Below are positions 1 through 10,235 of a stretch of 15,531 nucleotides of DNA, piece after piece (the stretch's first letter is position 1; every line of letters begins with the position of its first letter). This DNA comes from Saccoglossus kowalevskii (taxonomy: Eukaryota > Hemichordata > Enteropneusta > Harrimaniidae): NCBI RefSeq assembly GCF_000003605.2, contig NW_003133886.1, positions 1 through 15,531 of the forward strand, in the 5' to 3' direction. Both the position numbers and the translations under genes were made by a program. The notes beneath the pieces were generated by a model that was not told the DNA's origin, made no database searches, and was given only the letters and a program-made list of their open reading frames with translations.

Positions 1-560
1 CTCGTATGTTCACTCACAGTTTATAGTGCAGTCATATTCTGTGTTCTCCTCATCCGATTCAACAAAAATGCACTCTGTCTGGTTTTCACTTTAAGCCGAT
101 CTCCCCTACGGTCTTCATCACAACATCTCTGCATCTTCCCGCTCTGTGTGGTTGCATCCCGATGTACTACCTCCGCTACACAGTCTCTACCTACGCCGCG
201 TCTGGGTCCGAATCCGCGTCTGGCTGTGCTTGTCAGGTTCTAGTTTTATTTCTCTTCCTCCACATGCGTTCTCATATGCTTGTTTCATCACGTTCGGGAA
301 ATAGTATAATTGTGCAGTTTCTTGGTATCAGCCGTTCCCACCCATATCGATGATGCAGCTGCTTTCCTCACGTTTCGTTTACTATATGTAGTCTTGTTCA
401 GTAATGTCTGTATCACCTTCACGGTTGTTATTATTTCATGGTGCTGCGTCACGCGGTCTTTCACTCGCCTTTCCGACCTGAAGACAGGATCACATTTCAA
501 ACATTTCTCGCTATTTTGGGTTCACAAATTGTTTAATTTTTTATGTTATCAAAATGTATT
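1..560. other. Unassigned flank beside gypsy-type pol remnant
   Basis: No gene or RNA is supported here. On the minus strand, 500-288 is an open stretch of about 70 codons rich in basic residues. It lies just downstream of the integrase C-terminal module and could be the tail of the retroelement polyprotein, but no motif supports that. Bases 1-290 could include a 3' untranslated region or long terminal repeat. The second terminal repeat needed to show this is not visible in the window. Confidence 0.3.
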
Positions 561-2430
561 TTTAAACAACATTTGACGGTTTTCGACTATTATGAAGGGG
601 CCATGTTATCTCTGTTGCAACTTAGGAGATCGCCGTTTTCGGTTCTTTGCAGAAAAAAATACAAAATCGCATCTTTGCAACTGCTTCCCAACAAGTCTTT
701 AGCCATACTGTCGTTTCAGGCGTGTTGCACTATCTTGCAATTTAACATGTATCCATTGCAAAATATTGTTCAGCTTTTTTCCACATAATCTGTTATTATC
801 TCTTCTCCCCCAGGTACATCCGTTTCGCCATTAGGAAGTGTAATCGCCTTTCCCAGCATCAGCAAGTTTTGTGTAAATGAGGTAGATTCCTGTATTCCAT
901 TCCTATAGGATACTGTCGAAATATAATAATCCCAATCAGACTGACCTACCTTAATATATTTTCCAATTAAATCTATCAACTTTTTGTTATAACTCTCAAT
1001 ATAACCATCATATTTTGTGAGTCATTTTCTCAGCTAATCACTATGCTAACACATAGATAATACATTTCTTCAAATAACCTAGATTAACAATTTCGTTCTT
1101 GATCAGAGTGTATTTATATGGGAACACCATCACGTGAAAATAAACTGTGTTACCAATGTATGTGTCACGGTAACATGGTTGCTTCTCTATTTTGAAGCCC
1201 GAACGTCCATTAAGTAAAATAATGACCAACCACTAGGATAACTTTATTCCTCCTAGGAGTCAGTGCCAATGGTCCCATTATATCAAGGACAATTCTTTTC
1301 AGTGGAGCTCCTACCTTATACTGCTACAGTGGTGATCAACGCCTCCAAGATAAAACACTATGTTTTGCACAAACAGTACGCTGTTTCTTATTACTGCATG
1401 TCAGTCCCCAATTATGTAATTTTTCTGGTTTTAGGTAACAACCCGGTTTTCCAGGTTCGTACTCTCCATACTTATATAAAATGCCTTCCTCTATTCTGAG
1501 TTGCTTCAAATTTCTCCAGTAAGCTTTCACGGTGTATGTCAACCGTGACATCTTTTCCAATTTCGATCTGATTCAGCATTCCTTTGCCGTCTTTACTGGA
1601 CCTATTTTCGCATCAGAAATATAGACTTCTTTTATCTGATCGCCGCCTATGTCTGGGTGAATGCTGACAGCTCGTGACTGGGTCACCATTTTCGTGTCCA
1701 TCTTCTCGGTATCTACTATCCATTGTTTGCATTCCTGATTCTATATTCACATTTTTGTGTCCCTCATCCAAGTGGAAATATCATGCAATTCTCTTCACAC
1801 TCTCGGCCCTGAAAGTCACAGCGCCATGTTTCCCCTTCCATCATTCCCGTAGATTTCCCATGTCCTGTGTATTACTTTATATTGTTATTCTACTAAGATT
1901 TCAACTTACCTGTCGAGTTGAACTTCTGCACACTTAAAACTCAACAACCAGCTTAGAGCTGTATGATCAGTCATGATGGTGAATTGCCTACTGTACAGTT
2001 ACTGCCTGTAGCATCTAACAAAATTCACCAATGCCAGTATTTGTTTTCGTTGTGATGCGATAGTTCCATTCCACTTTACTAAGCAACATGTTGCCATTTG
2101 CTATCACCCTTTCCTTTCCATCCTGGACCTGTGATATGACAGCACAAATACCATTTTCACTTTCATTCATATTCAAGACATATTCCTCATTTTAAAGTGG
2201 TTACGCTAGTATCGGAGTGGACATCAGACACTTCTTTGATTTTTGAAAAGCAATATCATACTTTGTTTCCTTTGCCAAACTCTCTGTTACTCTATGCAAA
2301 GGTACTGCTATCTTGGCAAATCCTTCTACATGATGATGATAGTTGAATTCCCAAGAAACTTCATACATCCCTCACGCTCTTTAGCATTGACCTCACTTTA
2401 TGGCCCTCACTTTGTCTGGATCCGTTGCTA
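560..2430 (-). pseudogene. Decayed Ty3/gypsy-type LTR retrotransposon pol (RT end, RNase H, integrase)
   Basis: Read on the minus strand, the domains appear in gypsy order although the frame shifts and stops recur. The RT connection is VATDPDKVRAIK (2430-2396), then SFLG (about 2360) and VPLHRVTESLAK (about 2300). RNase H follows: TPILA (about 2215), VLNMNES (about 2185, where active families have a D-rich version), SQVQDGKERVIA (about 2140-2105) and TDHTALSWLLSFK (about 1974-1936). The integrase linker is AYWRNLKQLRIEEGILYKYG (about 1525-1460). The catalytic core shows LDIMGPLA (D codon 1284-1282), IHSDQERN (D codon 1104-1102) and GYIESYNKKL (E codon 997-995). WDYYISTVSYRNG follows (about 930-885), then KLQ and HGPFIIVE (605-582), the GPF module. 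RT palm, protease and gag are missing; the 5' side stops at about 2430 where repeat R begins. It cannot be expressed as one protein. Confidence 0.9.
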
Positions 2431-2712
2431 CTCGTCGATTGTTCGGATTGCTGTTGTGATAATCTACTTATATATGAGGCATTTTCTAGACGTTCACTCA
2501 ATGTTTTCGACATCAAACTGCGGGGATGTCATGATTATGACACAGCTTAAATACACAATTAACTCTGACAACATTTCAATCGCTTTTTCCAACTTTGCAC
2601 ACTGTTTTCTAATATTTTACGGTCAGCTCATGTGAATATCTGCTAATATATGGTGCTTTCAACTGGTTTCCATTACAATCATCGACTTTTAAACTGCGTC
2701 GTTCTATAACGA
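2431..2712 (-). repeat. Inverted partial copy of repeat R
   Basis: The reverse complement of this stretch follows the plus-strand copy at about 2960-3226. Shared blocks include TTAGAAAACA, GGAAAAAGCGATTGAAATGT, GAAAATGCCTCA, AGTAGATTATCACAACA and ATCGACGA. It abuts the gypsy remnant at 2430 and the start of direct copy R1 at 2717, so the two R copies lie head to head. It appears to be where the gypsy element was truncated. A plus-strand open frame at 2243-2635 spans this block and part of the RNase H remnant; I consider it spurious. Confidence 0.8.
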
Positions 2713-2716
2713 TCCT

Positions 2717-3628
2717 GCATTCGCTGTTACTGTTACGTCTATCACTTATCGTAGATAATCGTAAAATGTTTGTATTTTTTAAATTAATGGAAATCTTTCG
2801 AATTCCTAATAATCTTCAAAGAACAAATTGTTGATGCCGTCGGTACGTACTGAGATTGAAGCTGTTAACGCACTTTGAAAAGTTGTGCAAAGTGACTGCA
2901 AAGTTGTGCAAAGGGATTGCAAGAATGGTAGATGTATTTGTATATAAGAGCTAAGTTCTTGGCATATAGAACCGTGCAGTTTTCAAGCCGGTAAATTTAA
3001 TAAAAGCCCGTTAGAGGATGTTCAAATGAACTGACTGCAACATTTTAGAAAACAACGTGCAAAGCTGGAAAAAGCGATTGAAATGTCGGCGGATTTGTTT
3101 GTATATTTAACCTAAGTCAATGTCATGACAACTACGCAGTTAAATGTCCAAAACTATAAATAACCGTCTCGAAAATGCCTCAGATATTAGTAGATTATCA
3201 CAACATCGAACCGACAAATCGACGACAAACTGCTTACAAAGTTGTGAAAGGGAATGGTAATGTTGGTAGATTCATTTGCGACTGTTACCTGTGATATAAT
3301 ATTAACATGTCCCTGGGTTAAATGTTCGAAAATGTGAATAAATATTTCGTAAATTTACGTTAAATTAGCGGAGTGTTACTCGGAACATGTAGAGGTCATA
3401 GGTCAATTTTAGAATGTGCTTGTGCAAGCGATACCAATGCTAAAACATTTCAAAACATGAAATATCCGCCAATTCGACTGTGTGGCTAGGTAATCGACCA
3501 TTGTTTAAAGCAAAGTACAATCAAGCGTGGTTAGTACTTGCATGGGAGACTCCCTGACTCAACAAGGTGTTGGATTTGTTTTCTTTTTGCTTCAACAGGC
3601 ACATGGCAAAATATAAAAAAAAGTTTCC
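2717..3628 (+). repeat. Repeat R, direct copy 1 (about 0.91 kb)
   Basis: It starts at GCATTCGCTGTTACTGTTA and is followed by a second copy that begins the same way 912 bases later. Shared landmarks include TCGTAGATAATCGTA, AACAAATTGTTGATGCCGTC and TTTAATAAAAGCC. Inside the unit are about three diverged sub-repeats of roughly 130-150 bases (near 2893-3020, 3056-3190 and 3233-3370). Each starts with a CAAAG or GAAA-rich segment, passes a GTAGAT or GGCGGATTTG-like block and ends in an A-rich tail. The 3' part (3421-3575) resembles 5S rRNA. No coding capacity is seen, so it is probably a satellite-like or short non-autonomous element. Confidence 0.85.
3421..3575 (+). repeat. 5S rRNA-like block at the end of repeat R copy 1
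   Basis: At 3529-3550 the sequence reads GGTTAGTACTTG, one base, then ATGGGAGAC. This matches the well-known 3' internal-promoter region (box C) of animal 5S rRNA at 21 of 22 positions. It is preceded by TTTAAAGCAAAGT, comparable with the 5S box A region TTAAGCAACGT, and followed by CCCTGACTCAACAAGGTGTT, comparable with the 5S 3' stem. The 5' part (GCAAGCGATACCAATG) resembles the 5S 5' end only weakly. The block is longer than a 120-base 5S gene, so it looks like a 5S-derived SINE-like segment and not a working 5S gene. Confidence 0.55.
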
Positions 3629-4402
3629 GCATTCGTTGTTACTGTTATGTCAATCGCTTATCGTAGATAATCGTAGAATTGTTATAATTTCCTAAATTAA
3701 TGGAATGTTTTCAAATTCATAATAAGCTTCAAAGAAACAAATTGTTGATGCCGTCGGCACGTACTGAGATTTAAGCTTTTAACGCACCGTGCAAACTTGT
3801 GCAAAGTGACTGCAAGATTTGTAGATGTATTTGTATATATGAGCTTGTTGGCATATAAAATCGCGCAGTTTTGAAGTTGATAAATTTAATAAAAGCCAGT
3901 AGAAATCCACCTATATTAGCGGTATTTCACATGAGCTGGCGGAAAAATGTTATTAAACGATGTGCAAAGTTGTAAAAAGTGATTGAATGTCGGCGGAGTT
4001 GCTTGTATATTTAACCTATGTCATTGTCATGACAACCCAAACCGTAAAATCGACGACAAACTGCTTACAAAGTTGTAAAAAGCGATTGCAAAGTTGCTAG
4101 ATTCATTTGCGATTGTTTCCTGTGATATCATATTAACTTGTCTCATGATTAAACGTTCTGAAATGTGAATAAATACTTTGTAAATTGACATTAAACTAGC
4201 GTAGTGTTACTCGAAACATGTTGAGGTCACCGCGTAATTCTAGAAGGTACATGTGCAAGCGATACCAATGTTCAAATATTCCAAAATTTAAAAAAGCCGC
4301 CATATCGACTAAATGTCGAATAAATCATGCAGCTATGTGGTTGGGTGATCGACCATTGTTTGAAGAAAATCACAATGAGGCGTTGTTAGTGCTTCCATGG
4401 TG
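3629..4402 (+). repeat. Repeat R, direct copy 2 (3' truncated)
   Basis: This is a second tandem copy of R, collinear with copy 1 with many substitutions and small indels. It includes a 5S-like tail from about 4253 (GTGCAAGCGATACCAATGTT) to 4400, where the box C-like part has decayed to GTTGTTAGTGCTTCCATGG. The match breaks off inside that tail and a third, shorter tail copy starts straight after. An open frame at 4218-4403 lies wholly inside this repeat and is not treated as a gene. Confidence 0.8.
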
Positions 4403-4507
4403 ATTGTGCCAGCGATACCAATGTTAAAACATTCCAAAACATGAAATAGGCGTCATCTCGACAAAGTACAAAATAACTCGTTTAGCTGTGTGGTTTAGGT
4501 GATCGAC
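4403..4507 (+). repeat. Third, truncated copy of the R tail (5S-like), fused to the U array
   Basis: CCAGCGATACCAATGTTAAA and CATTCCAAAACATGAAAT repeat the tail of R copies 1 and 2. The copy ends at GTGATCGACCATT, where the sequence switches to TCCACTGG, the start of block B of the U array. Both families contain CATT at this point, so the junction may have formed at microhomology. Confidence 0.75.
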
Positions 4508-5083
4508 CATTCCACTGGTATGTGTTGTCATTACAATATACAAATTACTAAACAAAAAAATAAAGCAGCTCATACACCCTGTCAATCACACCACTCTGCC
4601 TAAAATCATCGAATATTTAACTGTATAAATTATTTACTACCATTCTTTGACACGGATCGCAGTGTTGCCACATCTCGTATCCAATTGAATAAGGTAATGT
4701 ATTATTTCATTGCACATTACACGTTGTTGGTCCACATTTAACACACACTGAACTAATGCATACTAATTTATAATTATATTCGTTTCCATCATATACACCA
4801 ATAATACCAATATCATGAAATTGTTGAAAAATACATATCTGCCTTGGATGTTAATATATCGCTTATTTTAAATAATTCGTTACTTATAATTTCTGACCAA
4901 GCCTTTGACACGTGTTCGGGGGAAAATGATTCTCAATTACATAATTAACAACAGAATAAAAGCGTACCCCACCAACTGACGCAAGATAGCTGTTAAAAAT
5001 GTGTCCCATGGGTGTTATTTTTTGTCGAAATATCTCATCACCTAATTTGCCTTTCGTACTGTATAATTACTTAGTATATTACT
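4508..5083 (+). repeat. U array, unit 1 (partial: blocks B, C and part of D)
   Basis: This first unit lacks block A. B and C (4508-4805) correspond to the upstream region of the gene at 12382, including the TTGCACATTACACGTTGTTG block. Part of D (4806-5083) is the antisense LINE 3' remnant. The unit jumps to block A of unit 2 at about 5084, skipping the rest of D plus E and F. Its 12-base palindrome is broken (TTGTCATTACAA at 4525-4536). Confidence 0.85.
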
Positions 5084-5364
5084 CAAATTAAGACTGTAAT
5101 ATGAATGGACATAGACACACGAAATGTGTGAATAAGGAAATAAAATAAGCGAAGAGGATAGTAGTCGAAAAAGTTGGTACCTCTCCATGCCTGAGTCTGC
5201 CCTCTCCCAAAGTTTAACTCTGACTAATATTTCATGATGTTTTGTTCCGATATATTTGTTGAAAGTGTTGAGAAATTGATTTGAATTCACCTAGGATTAG
5301 TCAACATTTGTACCTGTTTATGCAATCACTCATCAAGTTTACATTCTAAGCTCACTTGTTAAAC

Positions 5365-5648
5365 ATTCCATTGGTAGGTGTTGTCATGACAATATACAAA
5401 ATTACTAAATATAAAAATAAAAGACCTCATACACACTGTCAATCACACCACTCTGCCTAAAACCATCGAATATTTAATTGTATAAAATATTTACTACCAT
5501 TCTTTGACACGGATCGCAGTGTCTTCACATGTCGTATCCAATTGAATAAGGTAATGTATTATTTCATTGCACATTACACATTGTTGGTCCACATTTAAAC
5601 ACACACTGAACAAATGCATACTCATTTATAATTGTATCCTTAAATCAC
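5365..5648 (+). promoter_or_regulatory. Promoter-like copy (blocks B, C) in unit 2
   Basis: It is homologous to 12103-12375 upstream of the intact gene. It keeps the TTGTCATGACAA palindrome (5381-5392) and the GCACATTACACATTGTTGG block. The match ends where the gene's leader and ATG would be; antisense LINE sequence follows. The AG acceptor seen before the real ATG is absent here (ATAATTGTAT). Confidence 0.55.
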
Positions 5649-6227
5649 ATACATCAGTAATATCAATATCATAAAATTGTTTGAAAAATACATATCTGCT
5701 TTGAATGTTAATATATCGCTTATTTTAAATAATTCCACTGTCATTAATTCATTAACTATAATTTCTGACCAAGCCTTCGACACGTGTTCGGCGAAAAATG
5801 AGTGTCAATTATATAATTAACAACAGAATAAAAGCGTATCCCACCAACTGACTCAAGATAGCTGTTAAAAATATGTTCCATGGGTGTTCCATGGGTGTTA
5901 TTTTTGTCGAAATATCTCATAACCAATTTGCCTTTCGCACTGTATAAATACTAAGTATATTGCTCACTGCTGTCTTTCGTGAAATCATATAAGAACCATT
6001 CATCGGGAAGTTAAAAAGAAATTATCAGGAGAGTGGAATTAGATACAGCTATGAAATTGAAAGTATATGTGAATTCGGACATTACCAATGACGTGATATT
6101 ATTTACTTTGCCAATTACTGTCAGGTTAGAGTAACTCGAATAGTTCAAGAGTTGTTTTATTGACAGTACATATTTTCACAGTTCATACATGCAGCTAAAT
6201 AGGTGTTTATAAGAAAAATAAACCCCT
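5649..6227 (-). pseudogene. Antisense LINE remnant in unit 2 (RT thumb and C-terminal part)
   Basis: On the minus strand from 6227 the translation includes YFSYKHLFSCMYEL, then NLTVIGKVNNITSLVMSEFT. The latter matches the LINE RT thumb pattern (W..R.LT.iGK...ik.L..s.f.Y) and is about nine-tenths identical to unit 3. It continues to HVSKAWSEI and FKADMYF near the 3' end. Stops and frameshifts are present. The RT palm is absent because of a deletion shared with unit 4. Confidence 0.75.
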
Positions 6228-7336
6228 ACCCTACTTTCGCAGCTAGTTCCACGCGTATTCCACCGTTCGGCACAAACACGAATAATATTTTAAAATGGAA
6301 GACGCTTGAATATTTCGGAATTTGCAAATAATGATAAAAGATATGGATGTTTTTTAAATCGTCGGTCTTTTGATTATTACCCACTTAATGTTAGTTTACA
6401 GAAGGCGCTTAGTCGGGGCCTCTAGACACGTATATTGTAAATGAATCTGAGCCTGCTTATAATCGAAGAAATGTACTCGGTTGCAAGGACCGTTAGTGCA
6501 AAGGCTCGTAGGATTATGTAAAACATGTCATCGAATTTTTTGATTGAATGTTTTAAGCCTGTCCATACTGCAACGAGGCATTTGTAGAAAGCGCAATTTA
6601 CGTTCACATCACCTTCCCTGGATCAGTGAATTATAGTCCTTCAATTACGAGAACTTTCAACGGAATGTGTCCTTGTTTTAACCACATTCCCAATAAACAC
6701 AAATCAACGATTACATTTATTTTAATATTTTAAATCACTTATTGTCACATATTTCTTTTTTTTACAAATCAATACGGTTTCATAAATTTCGGGTTAAAAA
6801 TGTATAATTTTCATATATAATTTGATTCAGTTTATTGTAGCATAATAATTATTTTAATGTGTTAATGATTTTATTATTATTTTATTCTTAGTGTTATATT
6901 TATCACTTTATAAACGTCCATATTGAAATCAGTTTGATATTCCCATATTTTTTTTAATTGACGCCAATTCACCTATTCGAGGAGTTCTTAATATGTCACT
7001 ATGTGACGGTGTCTCAAAATACTTACATTGTGCCACCGCGCATGCGTCATTACGAATGATTCCTTTTTAATTCAGCAAATCAAGACTGTAATATGAATGG
7101 ACATAGGCAAACGAAATGCGTAAATAATCAAATAAAAAAAGCGAAGAGGATAGTAGTCGAAAAAGTTGGTACCTCGCCATGCCTGTGTATGCTCTCACAA
7201 ATATATTACGATGTTTTGTTACTATACATTTGTTGAAAGTGTTGAGAAATTGATTCGAATTCACCCAGGACTAGTCATGATTTGTACCTGATTATACAAT
7301 CACTCATCAAGTATACAGTCTAATCTCACTTGTTAA

Positions 7337-7606
7337 ACATTTCACTGGTAGGTGTTGTCATGACAATATACACAATTACTAAATAAAAAATAAAACAGCT
7401 CATACAGTCTTTCAATCACACCACTCTGCCTGAAACCATCGAATTATTTACTACCATTCTTTGACACGGATCGCAGTGTTTTCACATCTCGTATCCAATT
7501 GAATTGGGTAATGTATTACTTCATTGCACATTACACGTTGTTGGGCCACATTTAAACACACACTGAACTAATGCATACTAATTTATAATTGTATTCTTTA
7601 CATCAT
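7337..7606 (+). promoter_or_regulatory. Promoter-like copy (blocks B, C) in unit 3
   Basis: This copy has the palindrome at 7355-7366 and the conserved ATTGCACATTACACGTTGTT block. It lacks about 14 bases (around ATTTAACTGTATAA) present in units 1 and 2, a deletion shared with unit 4. It leads into the 3' end of the antisense LINE and not into a coding exon. Confidence 0.55.
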
Positions 7607-8945
7607 TTACATCAGTAATACCAATATCATAAATTTGTTTGAAAAATACATATCTGCCTTGAATGTTAATTTATCGCTTATTTTAAATAATTCCACTATC
7701 ATTAATTCATTACCTCTAATGTCTGACCAAGCCTTCGACACGTGTTCGGGGAAAAATGTGGCAAAATGAGTGTCAATTATATAATTAACAACTGAATAAA
7801 AGCGTGCTCCACCAACTGACGCAAGATAGCTGTTAAAAATATGTTCCATGGGTCTTATTATTGTCGAAATATCTCATCACCCAATTTGCCTTTCGCCCTG
7901 TATAAATACTTAGTATATTGCTCACTGCTGTCTTTCGTGAAATCATATGAGAACCATTCACCGGGAAGTTAAAAAAAGATTATCAGTAGAGTGGAATTAG
8001 ATACAGCTATGAAATTGAAAGTATATGTGAATTCGGACATTACCAATGACGTGATAATATTTAGTTTGCCAATTAACGTCAGTTTAGAGTAACTCCAATA
8101 GTTCAAGAGTTGTTTTATCGACAATACATATTTTCTCAGTTTATACATGCAGCTAAATAGGTGTTTATAAGAAAAATAAACCGCCTTATTAACCTGACGG
8201 CCCGAAAATTTAGATCTAGTAAAATCAATTATTTTCTCACTGATCCCAAATCCTGGACAAATGTTCGATCGTCCGCATATGGACAATTTGTGATGTAATT
8301 TCTTTCCAATACACTGGTTAACCTTATTTTGTTGAATTGAAATTAAAATAGGTTCCAACTCACTCATAAACTGAATCCCATGAAAGAGGGTTCTCCTGTC
8401 TGACACTCCGTGTAATTTCAAAATACTTCATGGAATTAACAGTTGTCCATAATGCAGCTGGAAATGTTACAATAAAAAGTTAACTCCGATCCAACGAATG
8501 AATTCACGAAATTGTGTTTCGTTAAGTCCCCAAAGGTTTAATCCCATTCTACTGAATCGAATATTCTAGTAAGAACGGTACTGTCTTTTGTAACGCTAAC
8601 TATGCCATCTACAAGTCAAGCGCAATCACCAATATATCTTTGACGACCGCCGGTTGAAACTCAGAAATGAGTCCCAGAGAACTTTTTCCATGCGCAAAGC
8701 AATATATAATGTTGCAATATTATAGTACTCATTTACCAGGGAGACGGGTCTCCAGGTTTGTATGTATTTGCAATCGAAGAAATAATTTTATGTTTGAACA
8801 ACATAACCACGCACAAGTAGCCTCAAAGTAATAACAAAATATATATTAAGGTTGTTTTTTCCAGGGCTTTTATATCCGTCCTCGACCTAATAATATTCCC
8901 CTCTGTAATATAATTGTGCTCTGTATTCAGCTCGCCACTTTTAAT
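7607..8945 (-). pseudogene. Decayed LINE (non-LTR retrotransposon) ORF2: pre-RT, RT and C-terminal region
   Basis: Reading the minus strand from 8945, I see EGNIIRSRTD and LEKTT (pre-RT motif), then WRPVSLVN (8754-8731) followed by IALRMEKVL. Next come FDSVEWD (8561-8541), the region just before 8400 that matches the RGVRQG..LS motif in a broken form, LEPILISI (about 8350) and the catalytic YADD (8279-8268). LTLIGKLN.ITSL of the thumb lies near 8090-8050, and SYLASVGGARF (about 7830-7795) is in the C-terminal domain. This order is that of LINE ORF2. Frameshifts and stops separate the pieces, so it is inactive. The clade (L1-like or another) cannot be fixed by eye. It lies antisense to the gene at 12382. 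Confidence 0.85.
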
Positions 8946-9955
8946 TTCAATTAATTTTCACTGGGTTACTTTTATGGGAGGTTTCCAATAATGACAATTT
9001 CTTTAAGGAATGTTTTTTGTTTTTGCCTTTCTTGCAAGTGCTTTATCTAAAAAAAACAGTTGTTTCGTTGCCATTACTTACCCATCGTACTACGGATATT
9101 CCACCGTATTTACAAGTATAACATTTTACAAAATGTTTTATTTTGACGATCAATCCATTGAACTTAATAAAAAATACTTAGAGTCACAAATGCTTTCGCA
9201 GCTCGTTCTGCGCGTATTCCACGGCTCGGCACAAACACGAATAATATTTAAAAGTGGTAGACGCTTGAATATTTCGGAATTTACAAATAATGATAAAAGT
9301 TATGGATGTTTTTTAAAATCGTCAGTCTTTTGATTATTACCCACTTAATGTTAGTTTACAGAAGGCGCTTATGAATACAGTGGCAATTCGGGGCCTCTAG
9401 ACACGTATATTGTAAATGACTCTGAGCCTGCTAATAATCGAAGAAATGTACTCGGTAGCAAGGACGGTCTGTGCAAAGGCTCGTAGAATTATGTAAAACA
9501 TGTCATCGAATTTTTGATTGAATGTTTTAAGCCTGTCCATACTGCAACGAGGCATTTGTAGAAAGCGCAATTTACGTTCACATCACATTCCCTGGATCAG
9601 TGAATTATAGTCCTTCAATTACAAGAACTTTCAACGATTACATATATTTGAATATTTTAAATCACTTATTGTCGAATATTTCTTTTTTTTTACAAATCAA
9701 TACGGTTTCATATATTTCGGGTTAAAAATGTATAATTTTCATATATAATTTGATTTAATTTAATTATTCAATTTTTTTATTCTTAGTGTTACAATTATCA
9801 TTTTACAAACGTCCATATTGAAATCAGTTTGACATTCCCATATTGTTTTTAATTGAGGCCAATTCACCTACTTCGAGGAGTTCTTAATATGTCACTATGT
9901 ACATACATTGTGCAACCGCGCATGCGTCATTACGCATGATCCCTTTTTAATTCAG
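8946..9955 (+). repeat. Blocks before E, E and F of unit 3; no gene supported
   Basis: This stretch includes the 5' side of the antisense LINE remnant and the E and F blocks also present in units 2 and 4. A plus-strand open frame of 107 codons at 9010-9333 straddles the unit-3-specific segment and block E. The corresponding part in units 2 and 4 is not conserved as an open frame, so I do not call it a gene. Near the end, CATGCGT-CATT-ACGCATG (9921-9938) forms a perfect 7-base-pair hairpin that recurs in unit 4. Confidence 0.7.
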
Positions 9956-10235
9956 CAAATCAAGACTGTAATATGAATGGACGTAGACAAACGAAATGCG
10001 TGAATAATCAAATAAAAAAAGCGAAGAGGATAGTAGTCGAAAAGTTGGTACCTCGCCATGCTGAGTCTGACCTCTCCCGATGTTTAACTCTTCACTAATA
10101 TTTCACAATGTTTTGTTCCGATATATTTGTTGAAAGTGTTGAGAAATTGATTCGAATTCACCCAGGACTAGTCAACATTTGTACCTGATTATACAATCAC
10201 TCATCAAGTAAACAGTCTAAGCTCACTTGTTAAAC

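Larger units (their letters stand above)
5084..7075 (+). repeat. U array, unit 2 (about 1.99 kb, blocks A-F)
   Basis: Blocks are A (5084-5364), B and C (5365-5648, like the gene's upstream region), D (5649-6227, antisense LINE thumb and 3' end), E (6228-6660) and F (6661-7075). It lacks the 1-kb LINE RT core found in unit 3. It shares with unit 4 a duplicated CCATGGGTGTT (about 5878-5900) and a short deletion near 6410. Open frames at 5290-5042 and 6607-6422 (minus) recur in other units and are repeat sequence, not independent genes. Confidence 0.9.
7076..9955 (+). repeat. U array, unit 3 (about 2.88 kb, the longest unit)
   Basis: It has the same A-F order as unit 2 but keeps an extra 1,010 bases between D and E (8183-9192) that carry the LINE RT core on the minus strand. 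The extra segment continues the LINE protein-like reading, so it is best read as ancestral, with a deletion in units 2 and 4. Blocks A (7076-7336), B and C (7337-7606), D (7607-8182), E (9193-9637) and F (9638-9955) are all present. Confidence 0.9.

Noticed and set aside
1-290. Long terminal repeat of the gypsy-type element
   Set aside because: There is no matching second copy, primer-binding site or clear TG...CA ends within the window.
2243-2635. Plus-strand open frame of 130 codons
   Set aside because: It is antisense to the RNase H and RT remnant for half its length and antisense to repeat R for the rest, so it is a shadow frame.
2717-4402. Hammerhead ribozyme in repeat R, as in some schistosome satellites
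   Set aside because: I looked for the CTGATGA core and the paired GAAA and did not find them in a workable arrangement.
5042-5290. Minus-strand open frame of 82 codons, also partly at 7067-7264
   Set aside because: It is repeated with the array unit, carries no recognisable domain, and the copies are shifted or interrupted relative to each other.
9010-9333. Plus-strand open frame of 107 codons
   Set aside because: It crosses the border between a unit-3-only segment and repeat block E, and it is not kept open in units 2 and 4.
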